Shown here piece by piece: positions 1-5,217 of a DNA stretch of 5,217 nt (the first letter of the stretch is position 1; every line of letters starts with the position of its first letter). Under the pieces are notes generated by a model. The model saw nothing but the letters and a program-made list of their open reading frames with translations, had not been told where the DNA came from and made no database searches. Made by a program: the position numbers and the translations under genes. Origin of the DNA: CAUZIZ01 sp047514575 (GTDB taxonomy: Bacteria; Acidobacteriota; UBA6911; RPQK01; JAJDTT01); NCBI GenBank assembly GCA_047514575.1, contig JAKZYH010000191.1, forward strand, positions 1 to 5,217. The letters run 5' to 3'.

Positions 1-34
1 ACTCCACAGTCCCCTCAATGTTCTTCTCTTTCAT
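1..34 (-). CDS. Start of an unidentified protein, cut by the window edge
   Basis: Only the first 11 codons are inside the window, reading MKEKNIEGTVE from an ATG at 34-32. The start is supported by a purine-rich Shine-Dalgarno (GGAAGGAG type) ending 10 bases before the ATG, the strongest ribosome binding site in the window. The gene lies on the same strand as the two glycosyltransferase-like genes and 76 bases downstream of the end of the nearer one, so it is probably a further member of the same surface-glycan gene set. Eleven residues are too few to name a family, and the charged start shows no signal peptide. A spurious start is possible because the frame cannot be followed further. Confidence 0.55.
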   Translation of the reverse strand, partial: MKEKNIEGTVE

Positions 35-44
35 GCGGTGTGTA

Positions 45-54
45 CTCCTTCCTT
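45..54 (-). promoter_or_regulatory. Strong Shine-Dalgarno for the gene starting at 34
   Basis: On the minus strand this reads AAGGAAGGAG, a near-perfect match to the anti-Shine-Dalgarno complement. It lies 10 bases before the ATG at 34, slightly longer than the usual spacing. It is the main support for the otherwise tiny partial gene. The genes starting at 2530 and 4020 have no comparable site. Confidence 0.6.
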
Positions 55-60
55 TATGGG

Positions 61-94
61 CCTTCCGGCCCTGGGTTTAGGTCAACCCGGAAGG
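61..94. repeat. Imperfect inverted repeat between two minus-strand genes
   Basis: Arms CCTTCCGG (61-68) and CCGGAAGG (87-94) are perfect 8-base complements around an 18-base centre. The centre holds GGGTT (73-77), which can pair with AACCC (84-88) in a competing inner hairpin sharing part of the right arm. It sits between the stop of the GT-A-like gene (111) and the Shine-Dalgarno of the next gene. No T-run follows on either strand, so it is not a classical intrinsic terminator. It could be an mRNA processing or stabilising stem, or a weak attenuator. Confidence 0.45.
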
Positions 95-110
95 ATACTC
101 ACCGCCTCTG

Positions 111-647
111 CTATTTACACACCTTTTGATGGTAGCTCAAATCCAACGTATCGATCCCTACCCGCTCCAGATCGATAAAGAGGCAGTGTGGACAGGGAAA
201 GTAGCGGTATTTGTTGGACCAACGTGGATGCCAGGGTACCCCGAAGAAGGCGAGTTCCTGCTGGTCCATATGCTTCAGAACGCACTGAATCCAGTGTTTC
301 CGAACGATGTAGAAATCCGGATCCATCATCAGCAGGAATCGGGTCCGGACAGAACCCAAGGCCTTGTTCAGTGCCAGGCCGTGGTGACGACTGGCCGGCG
401 TGGGATGGTTCGAGTCGAATTCCGTACCTTCTACGACGGAAAACGGGCTTGACGATGTGGTCAGCCGAGTCTCGCAGGCCGCCGGCGAGTTTTCTATGAC
501 AATCCATTTCTTCAAACCCTCGCCGCTCAGCGCCTTTGCCAACCTCCAGTTCGACATCAGGTATTCGGCGCTGCCGAACGACACGGAGCAAATAGTGAGC
601 TCGTGGAACTGATTTGGATCGGGAGCACTGAGCTTCTCTTCGCTCAC
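111..647 (-). CDS. Short GT-A (family 2-like) glycosyltransferase
   Basis: The 178-residue protein looks like a nucleotide-sugar-dependent glycosyltransferase with a GT-A fold. It opens with a beta strand typical of GT2 proteins (LTICSVSFGS, residues 17-26) and a second strand KWIVIENS (47-54). HHGLALNKAL (88-97) leads into FLLMMDPDFYIV (104-115), where DPD (109-111) is the expected DxD metal and sugar-nucleotide motif. A further block with many aromatic residues (about 138-160) has HPRW, KYRYF and a CPHC pair. It has no membrane segment or signal peptide, so it should act in the cytoplasm. The start is GTG at 647, the first ATG/GTG/TTG after the previous gene's stop, with a weak GGGATGAG-like site upstream. 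Only about 67 residues follow the DxD, short for GT-A enzymes, so the C-terminal acceptor part may be lost. Donor and acceptor are unknown. Confidence 0.78.
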   Translation of the reverse strand: MSEEKLSAPDPNQFHELTICSVSFGSAEYLMSNWRLAKALSGEGLKKWIVIENSPAACETRLTTSSSPFSVVEGTEFDSNHPTPASRHHGLALNKALGSVRTRFLLMMDPDFYIVRKHWIQCVLKHMDQQELAFFGVPWHPRWSNKYRYFPCPHCLFIDLERVGIDTLDLSYHQKVCK

Positions 648-773
648 CGGTGACTCATCCCGGACTGTGTCTTCGACTGAGTTGGGTATGGCTGAATCTG
701 GGCACTTGCTGGCTTTAGAGATAGCAAGGAATTCAAGTGTGATCAGGCTCCCCGTGTCTTCGCGGTTCAGTCT

Positions 774-2198
774 TCAGGCTAGAGCAAGTTCTTCTTCGAT
801 GTCGGCAACGCTCATCCCGCGATGAGCTGCTAACTCGATCACCTGGGCGGAGATCTCCCCTGCGGCACGTCCGGGTCCTCGAGGGCGCACGAACCGATCG
901 ACGAACCGATGTCGGTTCTCGCCTTTGCCGTCCTTTCCGTCCAACAATTGCTGCACCGCAGATAGGCACTCAGGAATCGTCTCTGGGCGCTCGTAGACAT
1001 CCGCATCCAGGATCAGTCGAAAGTGAACTGCCTGAGCAGTGTTTCTGTCTCTGTACTCCTCAACCAGAAGAGCAAGGACTGGACGGTCGAGAATCACGGC
1101 ATCCAACATCGCGGTCGTGTTCAATCCGACCGCACAAACCGAGAAATCGAGTGCTGCTCGGAAATAAGAAAGGGCGAGTGGATTGTCCGGCAGAGGCGTT
1201 TCTCGAATCCAGACGTTCACGTTCGGAGCAGAGAGCTTCTTGAAGATCTCCTGATTCGCTCCGTGCGGCCTGACGACAATCACAAGATTACGGAGGCGAT
1301 CGTCAGAAGAAGCTAACAATTCGCCGGCTAACTTCGCCACCAGCCAGGTCTCATCACGAGCAATGTTCGCGGATGAGCCCAGATACAGCAAGAAGGGTTG
1401 CGAAGCATCGATTCCGATTCGGCTGCAGAAGTCGGAGCGACTCAACTCGGTCCGAGGCTTGGTGAACCATTTGTCCAAGAAAGGAGCGCCGGTAATGCAA
1501 ATCCTGACGTGTGGGAAACCGTGCAAGGAAACCGCCTGCTCGAAATGTGCCTGATTCCAGGCCAGTAACAAGTCGGGTAAAGTCGGGAAGGTTCCCTTGG
1601 TTGTCAGGTTATCCCAGCTCAGAACTGGGACGATAGTTGGGACTCGCAAAGCCCTCGCTGCCTTCAAGTATTCCACCTCCTCGTAGAATCGCATGTTCGC
1701 GGGAGAAGCGATCACTATGTCCGGCCGGTACTGCTGGAGACTCCGCAGGACAGGTCGGCAGAGCGGAACCCAACCTTCGAGGCTTCGCAGGATGTTCTGG
1801 CCACGGCGGCTCTTGAGTAGATATCGAGGCGCCTTGTATCTGACGAGGCTTCGGAGTGAACCCGGCAAGTATCCCATCTGTCGTAATCTGTAGAAATCGG
1901 ACTGGTCCGTACGATTTAGGTAACTGGCGTAGCTACGCAGGGAGCGTAGGACAGATCGGGGTTTCTGCCACGGGCCAAGGCAGGGAGCAAGCCGTCCAAG
2001 AGTCAAGGCTGGGTTCCGAGCTTCACAGGCCCGAGCCGGCCCTTTCAAATGGTCCTCTCCAGATCTCGAACCAAGCAGAGCTATCACCTTGTGTCCTCGA
2101 GCGCAGAGGTGATCGATGACTGGCTCGTGGTAGGAAAAGTGATTCAGGGAAGCGATTGCGTAGAGCACTGTCAGCTTCGGTCGGTTGCGGGATGACAT
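774..2198 (-). CDS. GT-B-fold glycosyl/glycerophosphotransferase-like protein
   Basis: The 474-residue protein has the two-lobe look of GT-B enzymes related to CDP-glycerol glycerophosphotransferases and UDP-GlcNAc 2-epimerase-like proteins. The N-terminal lobe starts with LTVLYAIASLNHFSYHEPVI (9-28), followed by a basic middle (about 80-155). A conserved-looking block, VLSWDNLTTKG (192-202), precedes LLLAWNQAHFEQAV (210-223). The C-terminal lobe has FLLYLGSSANIARDE (269-283), VIVVRPHG (306-313), GLNTTAMLDA (358-367) followed by DRPVLALL (371-378), a donor-site pattern of this superfamily, and FVRPRG near the end (436-441). No signal peptide or membrane helix is seen, so it is probably cytoplasmic or membrane-associated. 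The ATG at 2198 has only a G-rich AGGGGG upstream as a weak ribosome site. It is the first gene of the minus-strand set; a role in surface polysaccharide assembly is inferred. Donor and acceptor cannot be assigned. Confidence 0.8.
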   Translation of the reverse strand: MSSRNRPKLTVLYAIASLNHFSYHEPVIDHLCARGHKVIALLGSRSGEDHLKGPARACEARNPALTLGRLAPCLGPWQKPRSVLRSLRSYASYLNRTDQSDFYRLRQMGYLPGSLRSLVRYKAPRYLLKSRRGQNILRSLEGWVPLCRPVLRSLQQYRPDIVIASPANMRFYEEVEYLKAARALRVPTIVPVLSWDNLTTKGTFPTLPDLLLAWNQAHFEQAVSLHGFPHVRICITGAPFLDKWFTKPRTELSRSDFCSRIGIDASQPFLLYLGSSANIARDETWLVAKLAGELLASSDDRLRNLVIVVRPHGANQEIFKKLSAPNVNVWIRETPLPDNPLALSYFRAALDFSVCAVGLNTTAMLDAVILDRPVLALLVEEYRDRNTAQAVHFRLILDADVYERPETIPECLSAVQQLLDGKDGKGENRHRFVDRFVRPRGPGRAAGEISAQVIELAAHRGMSVADIEEELALA

Positions 2199-2444
2199 AC
2201 GGGTGCCCCCTAAGAAGAAAATGGATTCGTGCGCTCCAGCGATTCGACTGGATTGGAGTACTCGATGGCTTGAATCGGGCTGCGAATAGTATTCATCCTA
2301 TCCTCGCAAACCATACCCAAATGGACGGCAACATTTCAAACACGAAGCCTCCTCGAATCAGCCCAGAGTCAGCTCAAGAAGTGAAGTCGATGGGCATGGT
2401 GAGGGTCTGAGGAGTGCTCGAGACTGGCCTCGGAGAAGGATGTC

Positions 2445-2462
2445 TGCAATACTCGTTTTGCA
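2445..2462. repeat. Small inverted repeat, possible operator
   Basis: TGCAA (2445-2449) and TTGCA (2458-2462) are exact complements separated by 8 bases, about 70 bases before the methyltransferase start. The spacing resembles a dimeric regulator half-site pair, but five-base arms occur often by chance. No regulator gene is present in the window. Confidence 0.2.
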
Positions 2463-2473
2463 CTCGATTCTTG

Positions 2474-2487
2474 TAGGGTAGGCCCTA
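2474..2487. repeat. Small inverted repeat upstream of the methyltransferase
   Basis: TAGGG (2474-2478) and CCCTA (2483-2487) form a 5-base inverted repeat with a 4-base centre, 42 bases before the ATG at 2530. It could be an operator half-site pair or a small hairpin. No T-run follows. The short arms make this weak evidence. Confidence 0.2.
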
Positions 2488-2516
2488 GAACAGTCATTTT
2501 CTCCACTCTCAAGAAC

Positions 2517-2522
2517 TAACAT
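2517..2522 (+). promoter_or_regulatory. Possible -10 element for a leaderless start at 2530
   Basis: TAACAT matches the TATAAT consensus at four of six positions. Seven bases separate it from the ATG at 2530, so transcription would begin at or next to the start codon. No good -35 is found 16-18 bases upstream (TCATTT or its neighbours). Support is mainly the absence of any Shine-Dalgarno before 2530. Confidence 0.2.
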
Positions 2523-2529
2523 CCCTCCT

Positions 2530-3645
2530 ATGAGCACTCAGTTGCGAGACGACATTGCAGTCGCCAAGGAGTCCGCAGGCCACCAAGCCTATCTCTCTGT
2601 TCGGGAGCGCGTCTTGGAGATGCTTGAGGAGCGTAGTCGGGGGAAAGCACAACCCAGCGACTACTGGAAGCAGGAATTGGCCGGCTTCAATCACATGTTC
2701 GACGCTTCGCCTCTGCTGATTCAGACGCTCCGTGAGCACTGCTATCACCTTACCGGCATACGGCCATACGAATATCGACGGCACCACGATTTTCAGAAGC
2801 GTCAGTTTGCACAGAAGCTCCAGGCCTTAAGGGATATCGATCAAGCCCAACTGTTTGTGCCGGAGTCGACTGAGCTGGGAGGCTTTGGCCATGAAATTGA
2901 TGGAGATCTCGTTAACCTGGATACCCTCAAGTTCTACGAAGTATTGTTGGGACTGGATCGAGCCAACTTCCTGGAAAAAGCCGGAAAACAATCGCCTGAC
3001 CGAAGAGTGATACTCGAGATTGGTGCAGGATGGGGAGGGTTCGCGTATCAGTTCAAGACGCTGTTTCCCGAGTCAACCTTCGTGATCCTGGACCTTCCCG
3101 AGACTCTCCTGTTTTCTGCCACTTATCTGAGGACGCTGTTCCCAAACGCCCGGACCTTCCTGCACGGTGACGCCTCATTTTCGTCCCTCAGAAGGAATAT
3201 TACCCAGTATGATTTCGTTTTTCTTCCAGACTATTGTTTGCGGAACTTGGAGCTTGCCCGCTTGGATCTGGCGATCAACATGGTCTCCTTTCAGGAGATG
3301 ACAACTGAACAGGTGTCCCGGTACATTGCCAAGACTGCTGATCTTGGTTGCCTGAGCTTCTACAGCCTGAATCGCGAGCGTTCCCCATACAATCCTGAAC
3401 TCACAACCGTCAGCTCGATTCTTGCCGAGTACTACGAGGTGACGGCAGTTCAGGTACTTCCCGTACCGTACACACAGCTGGCGATGCCAGTACCGGAACG
3501 TTCACTCTTCGGTAGGATTTCGAAGGTTCTCAGACATCCGAGGAAGGTGTTGCAGGCAGCCAGGAGGCGCTCGATGACTAGAGGCGTTCCCCTGTTGGAA
3601 GCGCTCTCCTCCTATAGACACTTGATGGGATCCCGAAAGGGATGA
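2530..3645 (+). CDS. Putative sugar O-methyltransferase (SAM-dependent)
   Basis: The 371-residue protein resembles the putative sugar O-methyltransferase family found in polysaccharide loci. After a helical N-terminal region (about 1-105), the Rossmann SAM-binding core begins with VILEIGAGWGGFA (160-172), where EIGAGWGG is the glycine-rich motif I. VILDLPET (185-192) carries the acidic residue expected at the end of strand 2. Later strands include YDFVFLPD (227-234) and DLAINMVSFQEM (246-257), and a basic tail (about 330-350) precedes the end. It should move a methyl group from S-adenosylmethionine to a sugar hydroxyl in the cytoplasm; the exact sugar and position are unknown. The ATG at 2530 is the first start after an in-frame stop at 2479 and has no Shine-Dalgarno. 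A later ATG (codon 31) follows a weak GGAG but would remove part of the N-terminal helix. It is divergent from the two glycosyltransferase-like genes, which supports a shared glycan pathway. Confidence 0.87.
   Translation: MSTQLRDDIAVAKESAGHQAYLSVRERVLEMLEERSRGKAQPSDYWKQELAGFNHMFDASPLLIQTLREHCYHLTGIRPYEYRRHHDFQKRQFAQKLQALRDIDQAQLFVPESTELGGFGHEIDGDLVNLDTLKFYEVLLGLDRANFLEKAGKQSPDRRVILEIGAGWGGFAYQFKTLFPESTFVILDLPETLLFSATYLRTLFPNARTFLHGDASFSSLRRNITQYDFVFLPDYCLRNLELARLDLAINMVSFQEMTTEQVSRYIAKTADLGCLSFYSLNRERSPYNPELTTVSSILAEYYEVTAVQVLPVPYTQLAMPVPERSLFGRISKVLRHPRKVLQAARRRSMTRGVPLLEALSSYRHLMGSRKG
3630..3643 (+). other. Small GAAA-loop hairpin over the methyltransferase stop
   Basis: ATCCC (3630-3634) and GGGAT (3639-3643) pair around a GAAA tetraloop, and the first base of the TGA stop is the last paired base. 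The stem has only five pairs and no T-run follows, so it is not a convincing terminator. It may slightly stabilise the mRNA end or be chance. Confidence 0.25.
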
Positions 3646-4019
3646 GTGTCTGAGTCCGCATGCCTTTCACGGCACCGTTGGACTGGGTCCTATGTCGCTG
3701 GCCAATTTCGGAGCTCGCCCCAGAAGTTCTGGCCCATTCGAGCAAGAAACTCTGGTTACGTCTGCCGTGTTTGTTGTTTACCGCCAATGGCAGAGCCGCG
3801 ACTGGGGAGCGGTCCCGATCGCTGATCGTGACATGCGGTCAACCGGGTCCAATGGGCCACCGTTCGTTTGGTCCGTTGTTTCCGGCATCCTTATGCTGGG
3901 ACCGCAGCGTTGCAGTCTCTGGCGTTGGCGACTCTTTGCATGGTCTTCTAGCCAGTGAAGCTCTATTTAGAATCGGTAGGTTGGTTCGTCCGGATTGCGA
4001 TACGGTAGAATAAGCTCGT
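3646..4019. other. 374-base stretch without a convincing gene
   Basis: This lies between the methyltransferase stop and the TlpA-like start. A 117-residue plus-strand frame (3660-4013) spans most of it, but the product has no motif I recognise and its ATG has no Shine-Dalgarno. A second frame (plus 3692-3958) and minus-strand frames (3578-3787, 3839-4084) cover the same bases equally well, as expected when stop codons are scarce. It is cysteine- and tryptophan-rich in translation without any CxxC pattern. The last 40 bases hold the likely promoter of the downstream gene. A decayed gene or a non-coding RNA is possible; I see no strong stem and no T-tract. Confidence 0.5.
3981..4011 (+). promoter_or_regulatory. 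Candidate promoter for the TlpA-like gene
   Basis: TAGAAT (4006-4011) matches five of six positions of the -10 consensus. TTGGTT (3981-3986) is a weak -35 with a 19-base spacer, longer than ideal. The -10 ends 8 bases before the ATG at 4020, so the transcript would start at or just before the start codon. This agrees with the lack of a Shine-Dalgarno there. Confidence 0.35.
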
Positions 4020-4583
4020 ATGCCGTGGCCTCGAATCACCCTCTTGATCGCTCTGATTCTGATCGTTTTCGTCGCCGTTTCCACCTACCACTACATCGCG
4101 GCTGGCAAGGCCGAGCTGGAGTATGTTGAGAAGTCGGTTCGAGTTCCTGTCAGCGAGTTTCGATTGAGCACGCGTGAAGACGGCCTCTCGCTAGGCGATC
4201 TCGGAGGACACGCCCTCCTCATCGATGTCTGGGCTTCCTGGTGTTCACCCTGCGTTGCCGCCATTCCCGAACTGGTCCAGCTGCAGACGAGATACGGTGC
4301 CGAACTGGAAGTGGTCGGTCTCAATGTCGATGGCGGTGGTTGGGAGGTGGTGGAGGCCTTTCTTGGCAAACATCCTGAGATCAACTTTCGGATTGCCAGG
4401 CCTCATCCGGAGCCCGGCTTGCTGCTTCCTACCGTGATCGATCTGGAGCCGCTGGGTGCGGTCAGTGTCTTGCCCACGGCTTTTCTGGTTGATCGTGGGG
4501 GGCGCTTGGTGAGCAAGTACGTCGGTACCGGCCACTACGATCAGATCGAGCAAGATATTGAGCGCCTCCTTTCCGAGCGCTAG
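4020..4583 (+). CDS. Membrane-anchored TlpA/ResA-like thioredoxin
   Basis: The 187-residue protein is a thiol-disulfide oxidoreductase of the TlpA/ResA/AhpC-TSA-like group. An uncleaved N-terminal membrane helix (about residues 6-25, ITLLIALILIVFVAV) should anchor it with the catalytic domain outside the cytoplasmic membrane. The thioredoxin domain shows strand ALLIDVWASW (65-74), then the redox pair CSPC (75-78) followed by VAAIPEL. VVGLNVD (98-104) is the next strand, and VLPTAFLVDRGGRLV (150-164) carries the cis-proline P152 next to the active site. The length is usual for anchored single-domain members, which typically reduce cytochrome c apoprotein or other periplasmic disulfides; the partner here is unknown and no cytochrome maturation gene is nearby. 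The ATG at 4020 follows a stop six bases upstream in the same frame and has no Shine-Dalgarno. Transcription probably ends at the hairpin just after the stop. Confidence 0.93.
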   Translation: MPWPRITLLIALILIVFVAVSTYHYIAAGKAELEYVEKSVRVPVSEFRLSTREDGLSLGDLGGHALLIDVWASWCSPCVAAIPELVQLQTRYGAELEVVGLNVDGGGWEVVEAFLGKHPEINFRIARPHPEPGLLLPTVIDLEPLGAVSVLPTAFLVDRGGRLVSKYVGTGHYDQIEQDIERLLSER

Positions 4584-4625
4584 TCCTGGTCGTTCGACGA
4601 CTGGGACGGGTGCCTCTCGTTTTTT
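4583..4625 (+). terminator. Hairpin with distal T-tract after the TlpA-like gene
   Basis: GTCCTGGTCGT (4583-4593) and ACGACTGGGAC (4597-4607) form an 11-pair stem, two of them G-U, closing on a three-base TCG loop. It begins at the last base of the stop codon. A run of six T (4620-4625) follows, but 12 bases separate stem and T-run, more than in a standard intrinsic terminator. A weaker alternative pairing, ACGA (4597-4600) with TCGT (4617-4620), would place a stem directly on the T-run. It likely separates the TlpA-like gene from the next one, at least partly. Confidence 0.5.
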
Positions 4626-4737
4626 CGTTAGATCTCGAAGGTTTACATTCCAGCCGGGCATCAGCATCATATCTGGGCGCACTCGTTCAGTCCGAGTGAA
4701 TTCAGAGATGCTGGCGAAGCCAGTGTCCCTAAAGATC

Positions 4738-4744
4738 GGGAGAG
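4738..4744 (+). promoter_or_regulatory. Shine-Dalgarno for the gene starting at 4750
   Basis: GGGAGAG lies five bases before the ATG at 4750 (GGAG to ATG is seven bases), a normal ribosome binding site. It decides this start over the in-frame ATG at 4708, which has no such site, and over the GTG at 4744 that lies within the site itself. Confidence 0.6.
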
Positions 4745-4749
4745 TGACG

Positions 4750-5217
4750 ATGAGGGGAAGGGTTGGCAGGTTTTGCTCTACAGTACTCGCCTGGCTGATT
4801 GGAGCATTGTCGATATTGATTTTCTTCTCTTCAGGAGCAGCGGCCGCCCCTGAAGCGGAGAGAGAGCCCATAGTCCTCAACCGGCAGGCAGAGCTTCTAC
4901 TGCACGACGATAGGCTGGTGGCGCAGCGGGAAGGGCTGAGTCTGGTGCCTGTCCAACTGCGGAAGCATCCTGCCAATCCCCTGCTCCTGATCGATCGGCC
5001 CTGGGAGCAGAGGGGCATACTGAACTATGTCGCGCTCCTTCACGACGAGGAAGAAGGGCTCTACCGGATCTACTATCAGATCCTGGGTAGGACCGACGAA
5101 GGTGTGAACCAGAGTCACTGCCTCTATGCCCAGTCCCGTGACGGTATCCGATGGGAGAAGCCGGATCTGGGACTGGTCGACTATCAGGGATCAAAGCAGA
5201 ACAACATACTGTTCCTG
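4750..5217 (+). CDS. Secreted glycosidase-like protein (GH32/GH43 clan), 3' end missing
   Basis: The frame is open from the ATG at 4750 to the last base, giving 156 residues of a longer protein. Residues 1-33 form a clear signal peptide: basic start (MRGRVGR), hydrophobic core (about 11-26) and a likely signal peptidase I cleavage after A33 (GAAAA before PEAE). The mature part begins with LLLHDDRLVAQREGL (49-63), then KHPANPLLL (72-80), PWE (84-86), YRIYYQ (105-110) and YAQSRDGIRWEKPDLGL (126-142). This order recalls the N-terminal blades of five-bladed propeller proteins related to GH32/GH43, many annotated only as hypothetical in Planctomycetes and relatives. It should be exported and may bind or cleave a polysaccharide. 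The catalytic acids cannot be judged because most of the domain lies outside the window. An in-frame ATG at 4708 would add 14 residues before the signal peptide and is less likely. Confidence 0.78.
   Translation, partial: MRGRVGRFCSTVLAWLIGALSILIFFSSGAAAAPEAEREPIVLNRQAELLLHDDRLVAQREGLSLVPVQLRKHPANPLLLIDRPWEQRGILNYVALLHDEEEGLYRIYYQILGRTDEGVNQSHCLYAQSRDGIRWEKPDLGLVDYQGSKQNNILFL

Larger units (their letters stand above)
2199..2529. other. Divergent intergenic region, no gene seen
   Basis: These 331 bases lie between the divergently read GT-B-like gene and methyltransferase gene and should hold both promoters. No convincing sigma-70 promoter pair stands out. On the minus strand TACTAT (plus 2286-2291) is a fair -10 candidate without a good -35. 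On the plus strand TAACAT (2517-2522) sits close to the methyltransferase start. Two small inverted repeats occur, TGCAA-N8-TTGCA at 2445-2462 and TAGGG-N4-CCCTA at 2474-2487. Short open frames exist on both strands (plus 2156-2410, minus 2358-2522) but look like chance. Confidence 0.6.

Noticed and set aside
61..94. Inverted repeat as an intrinsic terminator
   Set aside because: The stem is good but no T-run follows on either strand.
115..591. Minus-strand 158-codon open frame
   Set aside because: It overlaps the GT-A-like gene in another frame, is arginine- and proline-rich and has no recognisable motif, while the overlapping frame has a clear DxD enzyme.
126..612. Three plus-strand open frames antisense to the GT-A-like gene (126-452, 188-499, 400-612)
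   Set aside because: They lie opposite a gene with recognisable motifs and show no domain or ribosome site of their own.
2156..2410. 84-codon plus-strand frame across the start of the GT-B-like gene
   Set aside because: It begins inside the antisense gene, has no Shine-Dalgarno and no family features, and lies mostly in the expected promoter region.
2358..2522. 54-codon minus-strand frame with AGGAGGG directly before its ATG
   Set aside because: The purine run touches the ATG with no spacer, so it cannot act as a normal ribosome site, and the product resembles nothing known to me.
3660..4013. 117-codon plus-strand frame as a real gene
   Set aside because: No Shine-Dalgarno, no motif, and competing open frames on both strands over the same bases. 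It is kept only as a note in the gap entry.
4245..5018. 257-codon minus-strand open frame
   Set aside because: It runs antisense to the catalytic part of the TlpA-like gene and to the signal peptide of the exported protein, and its translation has low-complexity basic and serine-rich stretches without a domain.
1..5217. CRISPR array, tRNA, rRNA, transposase or attachment sites
   Set aside because: No regularly spaced repeats, cloverleaf-like segment, rRNA-like stretch, transposase or integrase translation, or long terminal inverted repeats were seen on reading both strands.

Overview
The window looks like a bacterial chromosome segment with moderately high G+C and mixed codon use. It holds five well supported genes and one gene fragment at each edge-facing end (the right-hand gene is one of the five and runs off the window). 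I cannot fix the phylum from sequence alone. A secreted five-bladed-propeller glycosidase-like protein next to a membrane-anchored TlpA-type thioredoxin, with several start codons lacking a Shine-Dalgarno, is a pattern I associate with Planctomycetes, Verrucomicrobia and similar environmental lineages. That is inference, not proof. No rRNA, tRNA, CRISPR array, insertion sequence or integrase was seen.

Left part (1-2198, minus strand). Three genes read leftwards in order: a 474-residue GT-B-like protein of the CDP-glycerol glycerophosphotransferase/epimerase-like type (774-2198), a short 178-residue GT-A (family 2-like) glycosyltransferase (111-647), and the first 11 codons of a further gene (1-34) behind a strong Shine-Dalgarno. 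The TGA of the GT-B gene lies in the same frame as the GT-A gene and no stop separates them.

Middle (2199-3645). A 331-base divergent intergenic region separates the minus-strand set from a plus-strand sugar O-methyltransferase-like gene (2530-3645). The two glycosyltransferase-like proteins and the methyltransferase fit a surface polysaccharide locus (O-antigen, capsule or exopolysaccharide) that builds and O-methylates a glycan. The sugar identities cannot be read from the sequence.

Right part (3646-5217, plus strand). A 374-base stretch without a convincing gene leads to a TlpA/ResA-like thioredoxin with one N-terminal membrane anchor and a CSPC active site (4020-4583). After a hairpin plus T-tract comes the start of a secreted protein with a cleavable signal peptide and a GH32/GH43-clan-like N-terminal region (4750 to the window end, incomplete). 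These look like periplasmic or secreted functions separate from the glycan locus.

Nothing here clearly forms a previously undescribed system. The points most worth checking are the short GT-A gene and its in-frame relation to the GT-B gene, the possible leaderless starts at 2530 and 4020, and the unexplained 3646-4019 stretch.
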